Below, in pieces: positions 1-9,645 of a DNA stretch of 64,000 nt; within the stretch, counting starts at the first letter, position 1; each line of letters opens with the position of its first letter. Location: NCBI GenBank assembly GCA_963773665.1, contig CAVZBZ010000002.1:868001-932000 (forward strand), in the 5' to 3' direction. Origin of the DNA: DATJLY01 sp963773665. GTDB lineage: Bacteria > Pseudomonadota > Alphaproteobacteria > ATCC43930 > CGMCC-115725. The notes below the pieces were generated by a model that saw only the letters and a list, made by a program, of their open reading frames with translations, had not been told where the DNA came from and searched no databases. The position numbers and the translations under genes were made by a program.

Positions 1-103
1 CGCGCTGCAGCCCATTCATCTTCCAATTGCCGGCGCAGAGCTTTCGCATGGCCCGTATCCTAGCATGATGCTATCCAAGTGCGGATCGGACAGGAGGGCG
101 GCG

Positions 104-1078
104 ATGGCGACATTGGTGATCGGTGCGGGGCTGGTGGGCTCGCAGGTGGCGCGGCTCCTCGTCGAGCAGGGCGCGACGCCCGTCCTCATGGACAGCGCGC
201 CACAGCGCGAGGCCTTGGCCGAGATCGTATCGCTCGACCGCGTCCGCCTCGTCGAAGGCGACGTGCTGCGCCCGTTCGCGCTCACCCAGGCGATCCGCGA
301 GCACGACATCACCGAGATCGTCCACACCGCCGCCAACCCGCTCCTGACGCAAGGCGCGCAGCGCGATCCCTTCGCCGCGATCCAGCTCAACATCATGGGC
401 ACGGTGAACGTGCTCGAGGCGGCGCGCGTGCACAAGCTGCGGCGCGTCGTGGTGTCGAGCTCGAACGTGTTGTCGCACTATGTCGCGGGCGGCGAGGGCA
501 AGGGCGATCTCGGCAAGGAGGAGGCGTTCCCGCGCCCCGTCACCTTCTATGCCACGACCAAGCAGGCGATCGAGAACCTGGGCCTCAACTATGCGCGCTG
601 GTGCGGCGTCGATTTCGCCGCCGTGCGCTATGGCGCGGTCGCGGGGCCGTGGAGCGGGCGCGGCGGCGGCGGCCCCAGCAACGCCTTTCGCGACGCCGTG
701 CTGAAGGCGCTCGCGGGAGCCGAGGCCGTGGTTCCCTCGGGCGCGATGGAATGGGTCTATTCGAAGGACGCCGGGCGCGGCACCGTCCTCGCCTTGCAGG
801 CGCCGGCGCTCAAAAGCCGCATCTTCAACGTCACCATGGGCGAGGTGACGACGCCCGACGCCTTTGCAGCGGCGCTGCGGGCCGCCGTGCCGGGCGCGCG
901 CGTCAAGATCGCCGATCCGCCGGGCGCCGGCGTCTCGCTCATGGACATGCGCCACACGAGCGACCTTGCGCTCGCTAAGGACGCGATCGGCTATGCGCCG
1001 CAATACGGCATCGAGGCGGCGGTGCGCGACATGGTGGCGTGGTACCGCTCGAACGAGCGCGGCCGCGCGGGCGCTTGA
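104..1078 (+). CDS. NAD(P)-dependent epimerase/dehydratase (extended SDR family)
   Basis: A 324-residue extended short-chain dehydrogenase/reductase that probably acts on a nucleotide sugar or similar hydroxyl/keto substrate. The N-terminus carries the Rossmann glycine motif GAGLVGS, and the catalytic pair is visible as Tyr149 and Lys153 in FYATTK, preceded by the serine-rich VVSSSN strand. The start at 104 is preferred over the in-frame ATG at 65 because a strong AGGAGG lies at 92-97 and the glycine motif then begins almost at the N-terminus, as usual in the family. It stands alone 66 bases before the PpiD gene. The substrate cannot be named from sequence. Confidence 0.85.
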   Translation: MATLVIGAGLVGSQVARLLVEQGATPVLMDSAPQREALAEIVSLDRVRLVEGDVLRPFALTQAIREHDITEIVHTAANPLLTQGAQRDPFAAIQLNIMGTVNVLEAARVHKLRRVVVSSSNVLSHYVAGGEGKGDLGKEEAFPRPVTFYATTKQAIENLGLNYARWCGVDFAAVRYGAVAGPWSGRGGGGPSNAFRDAVLKALAGAEAVVPSGAMEWVYSKDAGRGTVLALQAPALKSRIFNVTMGEVTTPDAFAAALRAAVPGARVKIADPPGAGVSLMDMRHTSDLALAKDAIGYAPQYGIEAAVRDMVAWYRSNERGRAGA

Positions 1079-1144
1079 GTTTTGCCCGTTGCTGGCGCGG
1101 GGTGCGGCTCCTATCATCGCGCGCCTTTCGGCGAGATTTCGCAG

Positions 1145-3028
1145 ATGCTGCAAGCCATCCGTTCCAGAGCCACGGGATTCGTCGTCAAGATCCTGTTCGG
1201 CCTGCTCATCGTCACGTTCGGCCTGTGGGGCATTGGCGACATTTTCCGCACCGCCGGGCCCGATACGTCGGTGGCGCGCGTCGGCTCGCGCTCCATCACC
1301 ATCGACGAGGCGACGCAGGCGGTGCAGGCCGACATCGAGCGGCTGCGCGGCCTCTTCGGCGGCTCGCTCGACGCGCAGCAGGCAAAGCAGTTGGGCGTCG
1401 TCGATCAGGCGGTGCAGCGCCTCGTGAGCCAGGATTTGGTCGAGCTCGAGATCGACCGCATGGGGCTTGCGATCGGCGACGAGGCGGTGCGCAACGCCAT
1501 CCTCGCCGATCCCGCCTTCCGCAGCCAGTCGGGCGCGTTCGACCGCAACCTCTACAACCAGCTTCTGCTCGCCAACCACATGACCGAGCCGCAGTTCGAA
1601 GCGCTGGAGCGCGAGAACCTGCTGAAGGCGCAGCTGACATCCGCGCTTGTCGCCGGCGTCAGCGCGCCGAAATCGCTGGTCGATGCGCTCTACCGCTCGC
1701 GCGCCGAGCGCCGCGTCGCCGCAATCGTCACTTTGCCGCCCGCCGCCGCGGGCGCCATGCCGCCGCCGACCGAGGCGCAGATCGACGAGTTCTATCGCGC
1801 CCATCCCGACCGCTTCCAATCGCCCGAACGGCGCAGCTTCAAGGTGGCGATGCTGCGGCTGCAGGACGTGGCAGCCGGGATCGAGGTGAGCGACGATCAG
1901 CTGAAGGCCGCCTACGACCAGCGCCAGGAGGAATTCCACACGCCCGAAGAGCGCCAGGTGGCGCAGATGCTGCTGCCCGACGAGGCGTCCGCCAAGACCG
2001 CCGAGATGCAGCTCGCCTCGGGCAAGGATTTCGCCGCCGTCGCCAAGGACGTGGCGAAAATGGACGATCCCAAAGGGCTCGATCTCGGCTGGGTGAAGCG
2101 CACCGACCTGCCGCCCGAGCTTGCCGACGCGGCGTTCGCGGCGAAGGAAGGCGCCGTGACATCTCCGGTCAAGAGCAGCTTCGGCTGGCACATCCTGCGC
2201 GTCGCCGGCATCAAGCCGGGCGAGACCAAGACCTTCGATCAGGCGAAGGAGCAGCTGAAGCAGGAGGTCGCGCGCGACAAGGCCAGCGACCGCATGGCCG
2301 ACATCGCCAACAATGTCGACGATGCGCTGGCCGGCGGCGCGAGCATCGACGACGCGGCGCAGAAATTCGCGCTCAAGCTCGCGACCGCCGACGATGTCGA
2401 TGTCGGGGGCAAGGACGCTTCGGGCAAGGCGGCCGATCTCGGCGACGCGCAGCAGGCAATTCTCAAGACCGCGTTCGCAACCGACCAGGGCCAGACGAGC
2501 TCCCTCGCCGAGATGGGCGACGACGGCTATTTCGTGGTCCAGGTGCAGAACGTCATGGCGGCAGCGACCCAGCCGCTCGCCGCGGTGCATGACCAGGCCG
2601 CGAAGCTGTGGCAGGACGACGCGCGTGCACAGGCGCTGCAGAAAACGGCCGACGCGATCGCGGCCGAGGTGAACGGCGGCAAGAGCCTGAAGGACGTGGC
2701 CGCCGCGCGGAAGCTCGCGGTGACGATGTCGGCGCCCTTGCAGCGCACCGGCGGCGACGAGACGGTGCCGCCGGCGCTCGTCGCCAAACTGTTCGACGCC
2801 AAGCAGGGCGAAGCCGTCACGGAACCCGCCGAGAGCGGCATCGTCGTGGCGCAGCTCGACAAGATCGAGCCGGCCGATCCCGCGAAGGACGAAAGCGCGG
2901 TGAAGCAGCTCGCGCAGCAGCTCGGCGCGAACCTGCAAGGCGACACCGTCGCCGAATACGATCAGGCGCTGCGCCGCACTTTCCCGGTCACGATCGACCA
3001 GGACCGGCTCGACCAGCTGGTGCAATAG
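1145..3028 (+). CDS. ppiD: PpiD-type periplasmic peptidyl-prolyl isomerase/chaperone
   Basis: A 627-residue membrane-anchored parvulin-type foldase. It starts with a short basic stretch and one membrane segment (about residues 13-30, containing ILFGLLIVTFGLWG), then a SurA-like N-terminal chaperone region and a parvulin/PpiC domain around residues 255-355 containing FGWHILRV. The long charged C-terminal part is typical of PpiD. Such proteins help outer-membrane and periplasmic proteins fold as they leave SecYEG. An upstream in-frame codon at 1082 is possible, but starting at 1145 places the anchor correctly. It lies just ahead of trpE, an arrangement seen in many alphaproteobacteria. Confidence 0.87.
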   Translation: MLQAIRSRATGFVVKILFGLLIVTFGLWGIGDIFRTAGPDTSVARVGSRSITIDEATQAVQADIERLRGLFGGSLDAQQAKQLGVVDQAVQRLVSQDLVELEIDRMGLAIGDEAVRNAILADPAFRSQSGAFDRNLYNQLLLANHMTEPQFEALERENLLKAQLTSALVAGVSAPKSLVDALYRSRAERRVAAIVTLPPAAAGAMPPPTEAQIDEFYRAHPDRFQSPERRSFKVAMLRLQDVAAGIEVSDDQLKAAYDQRQEEFHTPEERQVAQMLLPDEASAKTAEMQLASGKDFAAVAKDVAKMDDPKGLDLGWVKRTDLPPELADAAFAAKEGAVTSPVKSSFGWHILRVAGIKPGETKTFDQAKEQLKQEVARDKASDRMADIANNVDDALAGGASIDDAAQKFALKLATADDVDVGGKDASGKAADLGDAQQAILKTAFATDQGQTSSLAEMGDDGYFVVQVQNVMAAATQPLAAVHDQAAKLWQDDARAQALQKTADAIAAEVNGGKSLKDVAAARKLAVTMSAPLQRTGGDETVPPALVAKLFDAKQGEAVTEPAESGIVVAQLDKIEPADPAKDESAVKQLAQQLGANLQGDTVAEYDQALRRTFPVTIDQDRLDQLVQ

Positions 3029-3063
3029 CCGTGCGCGCGATGCGGCTCCCACCCCCCACCTTG

Positions 3064-3126
3064 TCCCTCCCCCTCAAGGGGGGAGGGAACGCGCAAAAAT
3101 CCCGCTCCCCCTTGAAGGGGGAGGGT
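3064..3126. repeat. Two C/G-rich palindromes between ppiD and trpE
   Basis: Two near-perfect inverted repeats lie side by side in the 144-base gap: 3064-3088 (TCCCTCCCCCT, CAA loop, mirrored arm) and 3105-3123 (CTCCCCCTTGAAGGGGGAG). They resemble the dispersed CCCTCCCC...GGGGAGGG palindromes found in many copies in high-GC proteobacterial genomes. They could fold in RNA and weaken read-through from ppiD, but there is no T-run, so a terminator role is not supported. No trp leader peptide with tandem Trp codons is visible here. Confidence 0.6.
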
Positions 3127-3172
3127 TGGGCTGAGGGCGATCGGCGCACGCCACAGCGCATCTTCTAGCCGC

Positions 3173-4675
3173 ATGCAGGTTCAGCCTTCCTACGACGAGT
3201 TTCAGCGCCGCTATGCGCTCAGCACGCCGGTGCTGGCGTGGACGACGCTCGTCGCCGATCTCGAAACCCCGGTCTCGGCGATGCTGAAGCTCGCCGACGG
3301 GCGGCCGATGAGTTTCCTGCTCGAATCCGTGGAGGGCGGCGAAAAGATCGGGCGCTATTCCGTGATCGGCATCAAGCCGGACCTGGTGTGGCGCTGCTTC
3401 GGCGACCGCGCCGAGATCAACCGGCGCGCGCGCACCGATCCCGACGCGTTCGAGCCGGCGGGCACGGGCGCGCTCGCCTCGCTGCGCACGCTCATCGCCC
3501 AATCCCGCGTCGAGACGCCGGCGCCGCTGCCGCCGATGGCGTCGGGCCTGTTCGGCTACATGGGCTACGGCATGGTCGGGCTGATAGAGCGCATCCCCGA
3601 CACCAAGCCCGACACGCTCGGCATTCCCGACGGCCTCTTCCTGCGCCCGACGGTGGTCGCGATCTTTGACAACATCGCCGACACCATCACCATCGTGACG
3701 CCGGTCTGGCCCGGCGCCGAGATACCGCCGCGTGCCGCTTACGACCACGCGCTGGAACGGCTCGCCGACGCGGTCGCCGACTTCGAGCGCAACCTGCCGC
3801 ACCGGCGCGAAACGCCCGAGGCGACGCAGGAACCGCCCGCGCCATCCGCCAACATGACACGCGAGCAATGCATGCGCATGGTCGAGACGGCGAAGGACTA
3901 TGTCCGCGCCGGCGAGATCTTTCAGGTCGTGCCGTCGATGCGCTTTGCCGTGCCGTTTCGCCTCCCGCCGTTCGCGCTCTACCGCGCGCTGCGCCGGCTC
4001 AATCCGTCGCCGTTCCTGTTCTTCCTCGATTTCGGCGCCTTCGCGGCGGTGGGCTCGAGCCCCGAGATCCTGGTGCGCCTGCGCGACGGCACGGTCAGCA
4101 TCCGCCCGCTCGCCGGCACGCGCCGCCGCGGCGCCAATTTCGAGGAGGATCAGCGCCTCGCCGCGGAGCTGCTCGCCGATCCCAAGGAGCGCGCCGAGCA
4201 TCTGATGCTCTTGGACCTCGCGCGCAACGACGTCGGCCGCGTAGCATCCATCGGCAGCGTGCGCGTCACCGAGCAGATGGTGATCGAGCGCTACAGCCAC
4301 GTCATGCATATCTGCTCGCATGTCGAAGGCAGGCTCGACCCGCGCCACGACGCGATGGACGCGCTCGCGGCCGGATTTCCCGCCGGCACGCTTTCGGGCG
4401 CGCCGAAAGTGCGCGCGATGGAGATCATCGACGAGCTCGAGCCCGAGCGGCGCAACCTCTATGGCGGCGCAGTGGGATATTTCGCCGGCGACGGCAGCCT
4501 GGACACCTGCATCGCGCTCAGGACCGCGATCGTGAAGGACGGGCGCATGATCGTGCAGGCGGGCTGCGGCGTCGTCTCGGACAGCGACCCGGCCTCCGAG
4601 CACCAGGAAATTCTCGACAAGGCCCGGGCCTTGTTCCGCGCCGCCGAGGAAGCCGTGAAGTTCGCGCGGGGGTAG
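3173..4675 (+). CDS. trpE: Anthranilate synthase component I
   Basis: A 500-residue TrpE that converts chorismate to anthranilate with ammonia delivered by TrpG, the first step of tryptophan synthesis. The chorismate-binding domain shows its hallmarks: GTRRRG, LLDLARNDVGRV, AGTLSGAPKVRAMEII and YGGAVGYF. An N-terminal LLES motif, part of the tryptophan feedback site, is also present. Length matches the family. It is a free-standing TrpE, not the TrpE-G fusion found in rhizobia. trpG follows after 46 bases. No Trp-rich leader peptide precedes it, so classic attenuation is not evident. Confidence 0.96.
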   Translation: MQVQPSYDEFQRRYALSTPVLAWTTLVADLETPVSAMLKLADGRPMSFLLESVEGGEKIGRYSVIGIKPDLVWRCFGDRAEINRRARTDPDAFEPAGTGALASLRTLIAQSRVETPAPLPPMASGLFGYMGYGMVGLIERIPDTKPDTLGIPDGLFLRPTVVAIFDNIADTITIVTPVWPGAEIPPRAAYDHALERLADAVADFERNLPHRRETPEATQEPPAPSANMTREQCMRMVETAKDYVRAGEIFQVVPSMRFAVPFRLPPFALYRALRRLNPSPFLFFLDFGAFAAVGSSPEILVRLRDGTVSIRPLAGTRRRGANFEEDQRLAAELLADPKERAEHLMLLDLARNDVGRVASIGSVRVTEQMVIERYSHVMHICSHVEGRLDPRHDAMDALAAGFPAGTLSGAPKVRAMEIIDELEPERRNLYGGAVGYFAGDGSLDTCIALRTAIVKDGRMIVQAGCGVVSDSDPASEHQEILDKARALFRAAEEAVKFARG

Positions 4676-4721
4676 CCGGCGGCGATTTTGCCCGGCAGCG
4701 TCAAGCTGTTATAGTCGCGTG

Positions 4722-5302
4722 ATGTTTCTTCTGATCGATAACTACGACAGCTTTACCTACAACCTGCTGCATTACCTGGGCGAGCTGGGCGCCGAGGTGG
4801 CGGTGAGGCGGAACGACGCGCTCACCGCCGCCGATGCGCTGGCGCTCAGGCCGCAGGGCATCGTGCTGTCGCCGGGGCCGAGCACGCCCGACCGCGCCGG
4901 CATCTGCGAGGAGCTGGTGCGGCGCGCGGGGAATGTGCCCCTCCTCGGCGTCTGCCTCGGCCACCAGGCGATCGGCGAGGCGTGCGGCGGCCGCATCGTG
5001 CGCGCGCCGGTGCCGATGCACGGCAAGCTGTCGGCGATCCGGCACGACGGCACCGGCGTGTTCGAGGGCTTGCCGAACCCGTTCCATGCCACGCGCTACC
5101 ACTCGCTCGTCGTCGAGCGCGCGAGCCTGCCGCCCGAGCTGCGCATGACCGCGTGGACCGAGGACGGGCTCGTCATGGGCCTCGTCCATCGCGAGCGCCC
5201 GCTCCACGGCGTGCAGTTCCATCCCGAGAGCATCGCGTCCGAAAGCGGCCACGCGCTCCTCAAGAATTTTCTGGCGCTCGCCGCGGCCGAGAGCGTCGCC
5301 GC

Positions 5303-5306
<4 letters not shown>
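4722..5306 (+). CDS. trpG: Anthranilate synthase component II (glutamine amidotransferase)
   Basis: A 194-residue class I glutamine amidotransferase subunit. The catalytic triad is visible: Cys78 in GVCLGHQ, and His167 with Glu169 in QFHPES. The oxyanion-type motif LSPGPSTP is around residues 49-56. It supplies ammonia to TrpE. In many bacteria the same protein also serves para-aminobenzoate synthase, and this dual use cannot be excluded. ATG at 4722 is chosen because it gives the canonical MFLLIDNYDSFTYN start; a GTG sits directly before it. The stop overlaps the trpD start in an ATGA arrangement. Confidence 0.95.
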
Positions 5307-6330
<1,024 letters not shown>

Positions 6331-6334
<4 letters not shown>

Positions 6335-7137
6335 GCGACGCGCTCAGCGCCATCTGCGCCACGACCCGCGAATTTTTGGTGCGCGCCAAGCACTCGCGCC
6401 CGCTTGCCGAGATCGAGAAGGAAGCCGCCGCAGCCCCGCCGCCGCGCGGCTTCTGCGCGGCGCTCGAACGCCAGCTTCGCGCCGGCCGCACTGCCCTCAT
6501 CGCCGAGATCAAGAAAGCCTCGCCCAGCGCCGGCCTCATCCGGGCCGATTTCGACCCACCTGCGCTTGCCCGGGCCTACCAGAAGGGCGGCGCCGCGTGC
6601 CTTTCCGTGCTGACCGAAGAAGCCCATTTCCAGGGCTCGCTCCGCCATCTCGAAGCGGTCCACGCTGCGGTCGATTTACCGTTGTTACGCAAGGACTTCA
6701 TGCTCGATCCTTACCAGGTGCCCGAGGCACGCGCGGCGGGCGCCGATTGCATCCTCCTGATCCTGGCGGCGCTGTCGGACGATGAGGCGGCGGAGCTGGA
6801 ACGGGCGGCAGGCGCCTGGCACCTCGACGTGCTGGCCGAGGTTCACAATGCCGACGAGCTGCAGCGCGCGCTCCGGCTCAAGACCCGGCTCATCGGCATC
6901 AACAACCGCAATCTCAAGAGCTTGAAGACCGATCTTGCGACCACCGAAAAGCTTGCCGCCGCGGTCCCGGCCGACCGGATCGTGGTGAGCGAGAGCGGCC
7001 TTTCCACGCCGGCCGATCTCGCCCGCATGGCGCGCGCCGGCGTGCGGTGCTTTTTGATCGGCGAGGCGCTGATGCGGCACGGCGATGTCGCGGCGGCAAC
7101 GCGCGCACTCCTCGCGCCGGAGCATGCCCACCCATGA
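6331..7137 (+). CDS. trpC: Indole-3-glycerol-phosphate synthase
   Basis: A 268-residue TIM-barrel enzyme that closes the indole ring. Signature pieces are IAEIKKASPSAG near the N-terminus, LLRKDFMLDPYQ in the middle, INNRNLKS and the phosphate-binding VVSESGLS and GEALM segments near the C-terminus. It is monofunctional: no fused TrpF. trpF, trpB and trpA are not in this window. ATGA overlaps join it to trpD upstream and moaC downstream. Confidence 0.95.
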
Positions 7138-7613
7138 GCAAGCTCACTCACCTCGACGATGCCGGCCGCGCCCGGATGGTGGACGTAGGCGGCAAAGACG
7201 AGACCGAGCGCGTCGCGGTCGCCTCGGGCGTCGTGCGGATGGACAAGAAGACGCTCGACCTCATCCTCTCCGGCACCGCGCCCAAGGGCGACGTGCTCGC
7301 CGCCGCGCGGATCGCCGGCATCATGGCGGCAAAGCGCACGCCCGATCTCATTCCGCTGTGCCATCCGCTGGCGCTCAGCTCGGTCGAAGTGGCGCTGTCG
7401 TGCGACCGCGAGCATTCGGCCATCGAGATCACCGCGACGTGCCGCATAACGGGCCGCACCGGCGTTGAAATGGAAGCGCTGACAGCGGTTTCGGTGGCGG
7501 CGCTCACGATCTACGACATGTGCAAATCGGCCGATCGCGGCATGACCATCGGCGAGATCAAGCTGATCCATAAATCTGGTGGCAAGTCAGGAATTTACGA
7601 GGCGAAACGATGA
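7134..7613 (+). CDS. moaC: Cyclic pyranopterin monophosphate synthase
   Basis: A 159-residue MoaC, which turns the 3',8-cyclo-GTP made by MoaA into cyclic pyranopterin monophosphate in molybdenum cofactor synthesis. Conserved pieces include MVDVGGKDETER near the N-terminus, LIPLCHPL and the C-terminal MCKSADRGM motif. It overlaps trpC by an ATGA and moeA in the same manner, so the molybdopterin genes are the tail of the trp operon, an arrangement common in alphaproteobacteria. Confidence 0.96.
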   Translation: MSKLTHLDDAGRARMVDVGGKDETERVAVASGVVRMDKKTLDLILSGTAPKGDVLAAARIAGIMAAKRTPDLIPLCHPLALSSVEVALSCDREHSAIEITATCRITGRTGVEMEALTAVSVAALTIYDMCKSADRGMTIGEIKLIHKSGGKSGIYEAKR

Positions 7614-8821
7614 TTTCGGTCGAGGAAGCGCGCGACCGCCTCCTGACGCCGCTGAAGCCGCTCGGCGCGGAGCATGTGTCGCTCGCCGCTGCGGCCGGCC
7701 GGGTGCTCGCCGAGGATGTCGTCGCGCGCCGCACTCAGCCGCCGTTCGCCGTCTCGGCCATGGACGGCTATGCCGTGCGCGCCGCCGACGTGGCGCGCGT
7801 TCCAGCGGAAATGAGAATCGTCGGATCGGTGCCGGCAGGGCAGCGCCACGAAGGCATTGTCGGCGCGGGCGAGGCGGTGCGCATCTTCACCGGCGCGCCC
7901 GTCCCGGACGGCGCCGACGCGATCGTGATCCAGGAGGATACCGAGCGGCGCGGCGATGTCGTGCTGGTCAAGGAGGGCGCGCCCAAAGGCCGGTATATTC
8001 GTCCGGCCGGCTTGGATTTCCGCGAGGGCGCGGTCGGGCTCAAGGCCGGACGCCGCTTGACCGCGCGCGACGTGGGGCTGGCCGCGGCGATGAACCGGCC
8101 GTGGCTCCTCGTCCACCGTCGGCCGCGCGTCGCCATCCTGCCGACCGGCGACGAGGTGGTGATGCCGGGCGACCCCATTGGCCCCAACCAGATCGTGAGC
8201 TCGAACGCGCTTGCGCTCGGGGCTCTCGTCGAAGGCGTGGGCGGGATTCCGGTGCAGCTTCCGATCGCGCCCGACGACAGCGCTTCGCTCCAGCGCATCG
8301 CCGATGGGGCCTCGGGCGCGGATCTGCTCGTCACCACCGGCGGCGCCTCGGTCGGCGAGCATGACCTGGTGCGCGACGCGCTTGGGCAGACCGGCCTCAT
8401 GCTCGATTTCTGGACGGTGGCGATGCGCCCGGGCAAGCCGCTCATGGTCGGCCGCTATGGCACGACCCTGATGATCGGGCTGCCCGGCAATCCGGTCTCG
8501 ACGCTCGTCTGCGGCCTGCTGTTCGTCCGGCCGGCGATCGAGCGGCTGCTCGGCCTCGTCGAGCCGGCCGAGCCTGCGCCAAAGGCGCGGCTCAAGGTCA
8601 GGCTCCAGGGCAACGACCGGCGGCAGGATTATCTCCGCGCGAGGCTCGGCCGCGCCGCCGACGGCACGCTCGAGGCCGAGCCCTTCGCCGTCCAGGACAG
8701 CTCGGTGATGTCGCTCCTGGCCGCCGCTGATTGTCTTGTCGTGCGCAAGCCGCACGCGCCCGCTGCCGAGCCCGGCGAATGGGTCGAGATCATCCCGCTC
8801 GCCGGCGCCGGAGGCATCTGA
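7610..8821 (+). CDS. moeA: Molybdopterin molybdenumtransferase
   Basis: A 403-residue MoeA, which inserts molybdate into adenylylated molybdopterin. Visible landmarks are AMDGYAVRA in the N-terminal half, the FTGAPVPDGAD motif, TTGGASVGEHD in the MoCF domain, and the MRPGKPL and LPGNPVS segments. The C-terminal domain is complete. It is the last gene of the trpG-moeA overlapping series and is followed by the lexA promoter. Confidence 0.96.
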   Translation: MISVEEARDRLLTPLKPLGAEHVSLAAAAGRVLAEDVVARRTQPPFAVSAMDGYAVRAADVARVPAEMRIVGSVPAGQRHEGIVGAGEAVRIFTGAPVPDGADAIVIQEDTERRGDVVLVKEGAPKGRYIRPAGLDFREGAVGLKAGRRLTARDVGLAAAMNRPWLLVHRRPRVAILPTGDEVVMPGDPIGPNQIVSSNALALGALVEGVGGIPVQLPIAPDDSASLQRIADGASGADLLVTTGGASVGEHDLVRDALGQTGLMLDFWTVAMRPGKPLMVGRYGTTLMIGLPGNPVSTLVCGLLFVRPAIERLLGLVEPAEPAPKARLKVRLQGNDRRQDYLRARLGRAADGTLEAEPFAVQDSSVMSLLAAADCLVVRKPHAPAAEPGEWVEIIPLAGAGGI

Positions 8822-8835
8822 ACGCAAGGGAGCGC

Positions 8836-8864
8836 TTGACCCGTCGCCGGAACTAAACTAGAAC
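8836..8864 (+). promoter_or_regulatory. lexA promoter with overlapping LexA (SOS) box
   Basis: TTGACC (8836-8841) and TAGAAC (8859-8864) are spaced by 17 bases and form a plausible sigma-70 promoter. GAACTAAACTAGAAC at 8850-8864 is an exact GAAC-N7-GAAC direct repeat, the LexA operator type known from Rhodobacter and other alphaproteobacteria (GTTC-N7-GTTC on the other strand). It covers the spacer and the -10 element, so LexA binding would block RNA polymerase and autoregulate lexA, 38 bases upstream of the start codon. Confidence 0.8.
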
Positions 8865-8902
8865 ATGACCCCGGTTTCCGGTTTGTTCCGAATGGGGGCG
8901 CC

Positions 8903-9616
8903 ATGTTGACGCGCAAACAATTCGAACTCCTGATGTTCATCAACAAGCGCCTCACCGAGACCGGCGTGTCTCCGTCGTTCGAGGAAATGAAAGAGGCGCT
9001 GTCGCTCAAGTCGAAATCGGGCATCCACCGCCTCATCACCGGCCTCGAGGAGAGGGGCTTCATCCGCCGCCTCGCGCACCGCGCCCGCGCCCTCGAAGTG
9101 GTGCGCCTGCCGGAGGAGACGGCGGTCCCTGCCCGCCCCCGCGCGGCAGCATCCGACCGCAGCCGGTTCTCGCCCACCGTCATCCAGGGCGACTTCAAAT
9201 CGGCGCTGCCGGGCGCGGTCCTGGGCGGCGGCGAAGCGGTGCAGGTGCCGCTCTACGGCCGCATCGCCGCCGGCACGCCGATCGAGGCGCTGCGCGACCA
9301 TTCCAACCTCATCAACGTGCCCGCCGCGATGCTCGGCAATGGCGAGTACTATGCGCTTGAGGTCGCCGGCGACAGCATGGTCAACGCCGGCATCGTCAAC
9401 GGCGACACCGTCCTCGTCCAGCGCTGCGATACGGCCGAGAACGGCACCATCGTCGTGGCGCTCGTCAACAACAACGAAGTGACGCTGAAGCGCCTGCGCC
9501 GGCGCGGCGATTCGATCGCGCTCGAGCCCGCCAACAAATCCTACGAGACCCGCATCTTCGGCCCCGACCGCGTGCACGTGCAGGGCAAGCTCGTCGGATT
9601 GATGCGGCGGTACTGA
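8903..9616 (+). CDS. lexA: SOS repressor LexA
   Basis: A 237-residue LexA. The N-terminal winged helix-turn-helix (residues 1-70) binds the operator. The self-cleavage site is the Ala123-Gly124 bond in RIAAGTP, and the autoprotease dyad is Ser158 (GDSMVNAG) with Lys196 (VTLKRL). The linker of about 45 residues is somewhat longer than in E. coli LexA, as is normal in alphaproteobacteria. RecA filaments trigger cleavage after DNA damage. It is monocistronic by position: an operator-bearing promoter lies upstream and a foreign-looking methyltransferase gene follows after 29 bases. Confidence 0.96.
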   Translation: MLTRKQFELLMFINKRLTETGVSPSFEEMKEALSLKSKSGIHRLITGLEERGFIRRLAHRARALEVVRLPEETAVPARPRAAASDRSRFSPTVIQGDFKSALPGAVLGGGEAVQVPLYGRIAAGTPIEALRDHSNLINVPAAMLGNGEYYALEVAGDSMVNAGIVNGDTVLVQRCDTAENGTIVVALVNNNEVTLKRLRRRGDSIALEPANKSYETRIFGPDRVHVQGKLVGLMRRY

Positions 9617-9645
9617 GCGTAAGTCACCGAGTTGGGGGGAAGCCT

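Noticed and set aside
71..3052. A 993-codon open frame antisense to the epimerase and ppiD genes
   Set aside because: Its product is Arg/Gly/Ala-rich without domain logic, and both sense genes are clear families. Long antisense frames are expected at this GC content.
3029..3172. Tryptophan attenuator before trpE
   Set aside because: No short leader frame with tandem Trp codons and no hairpin followed by T residues is present; the hairpins are dispersed palindromes.
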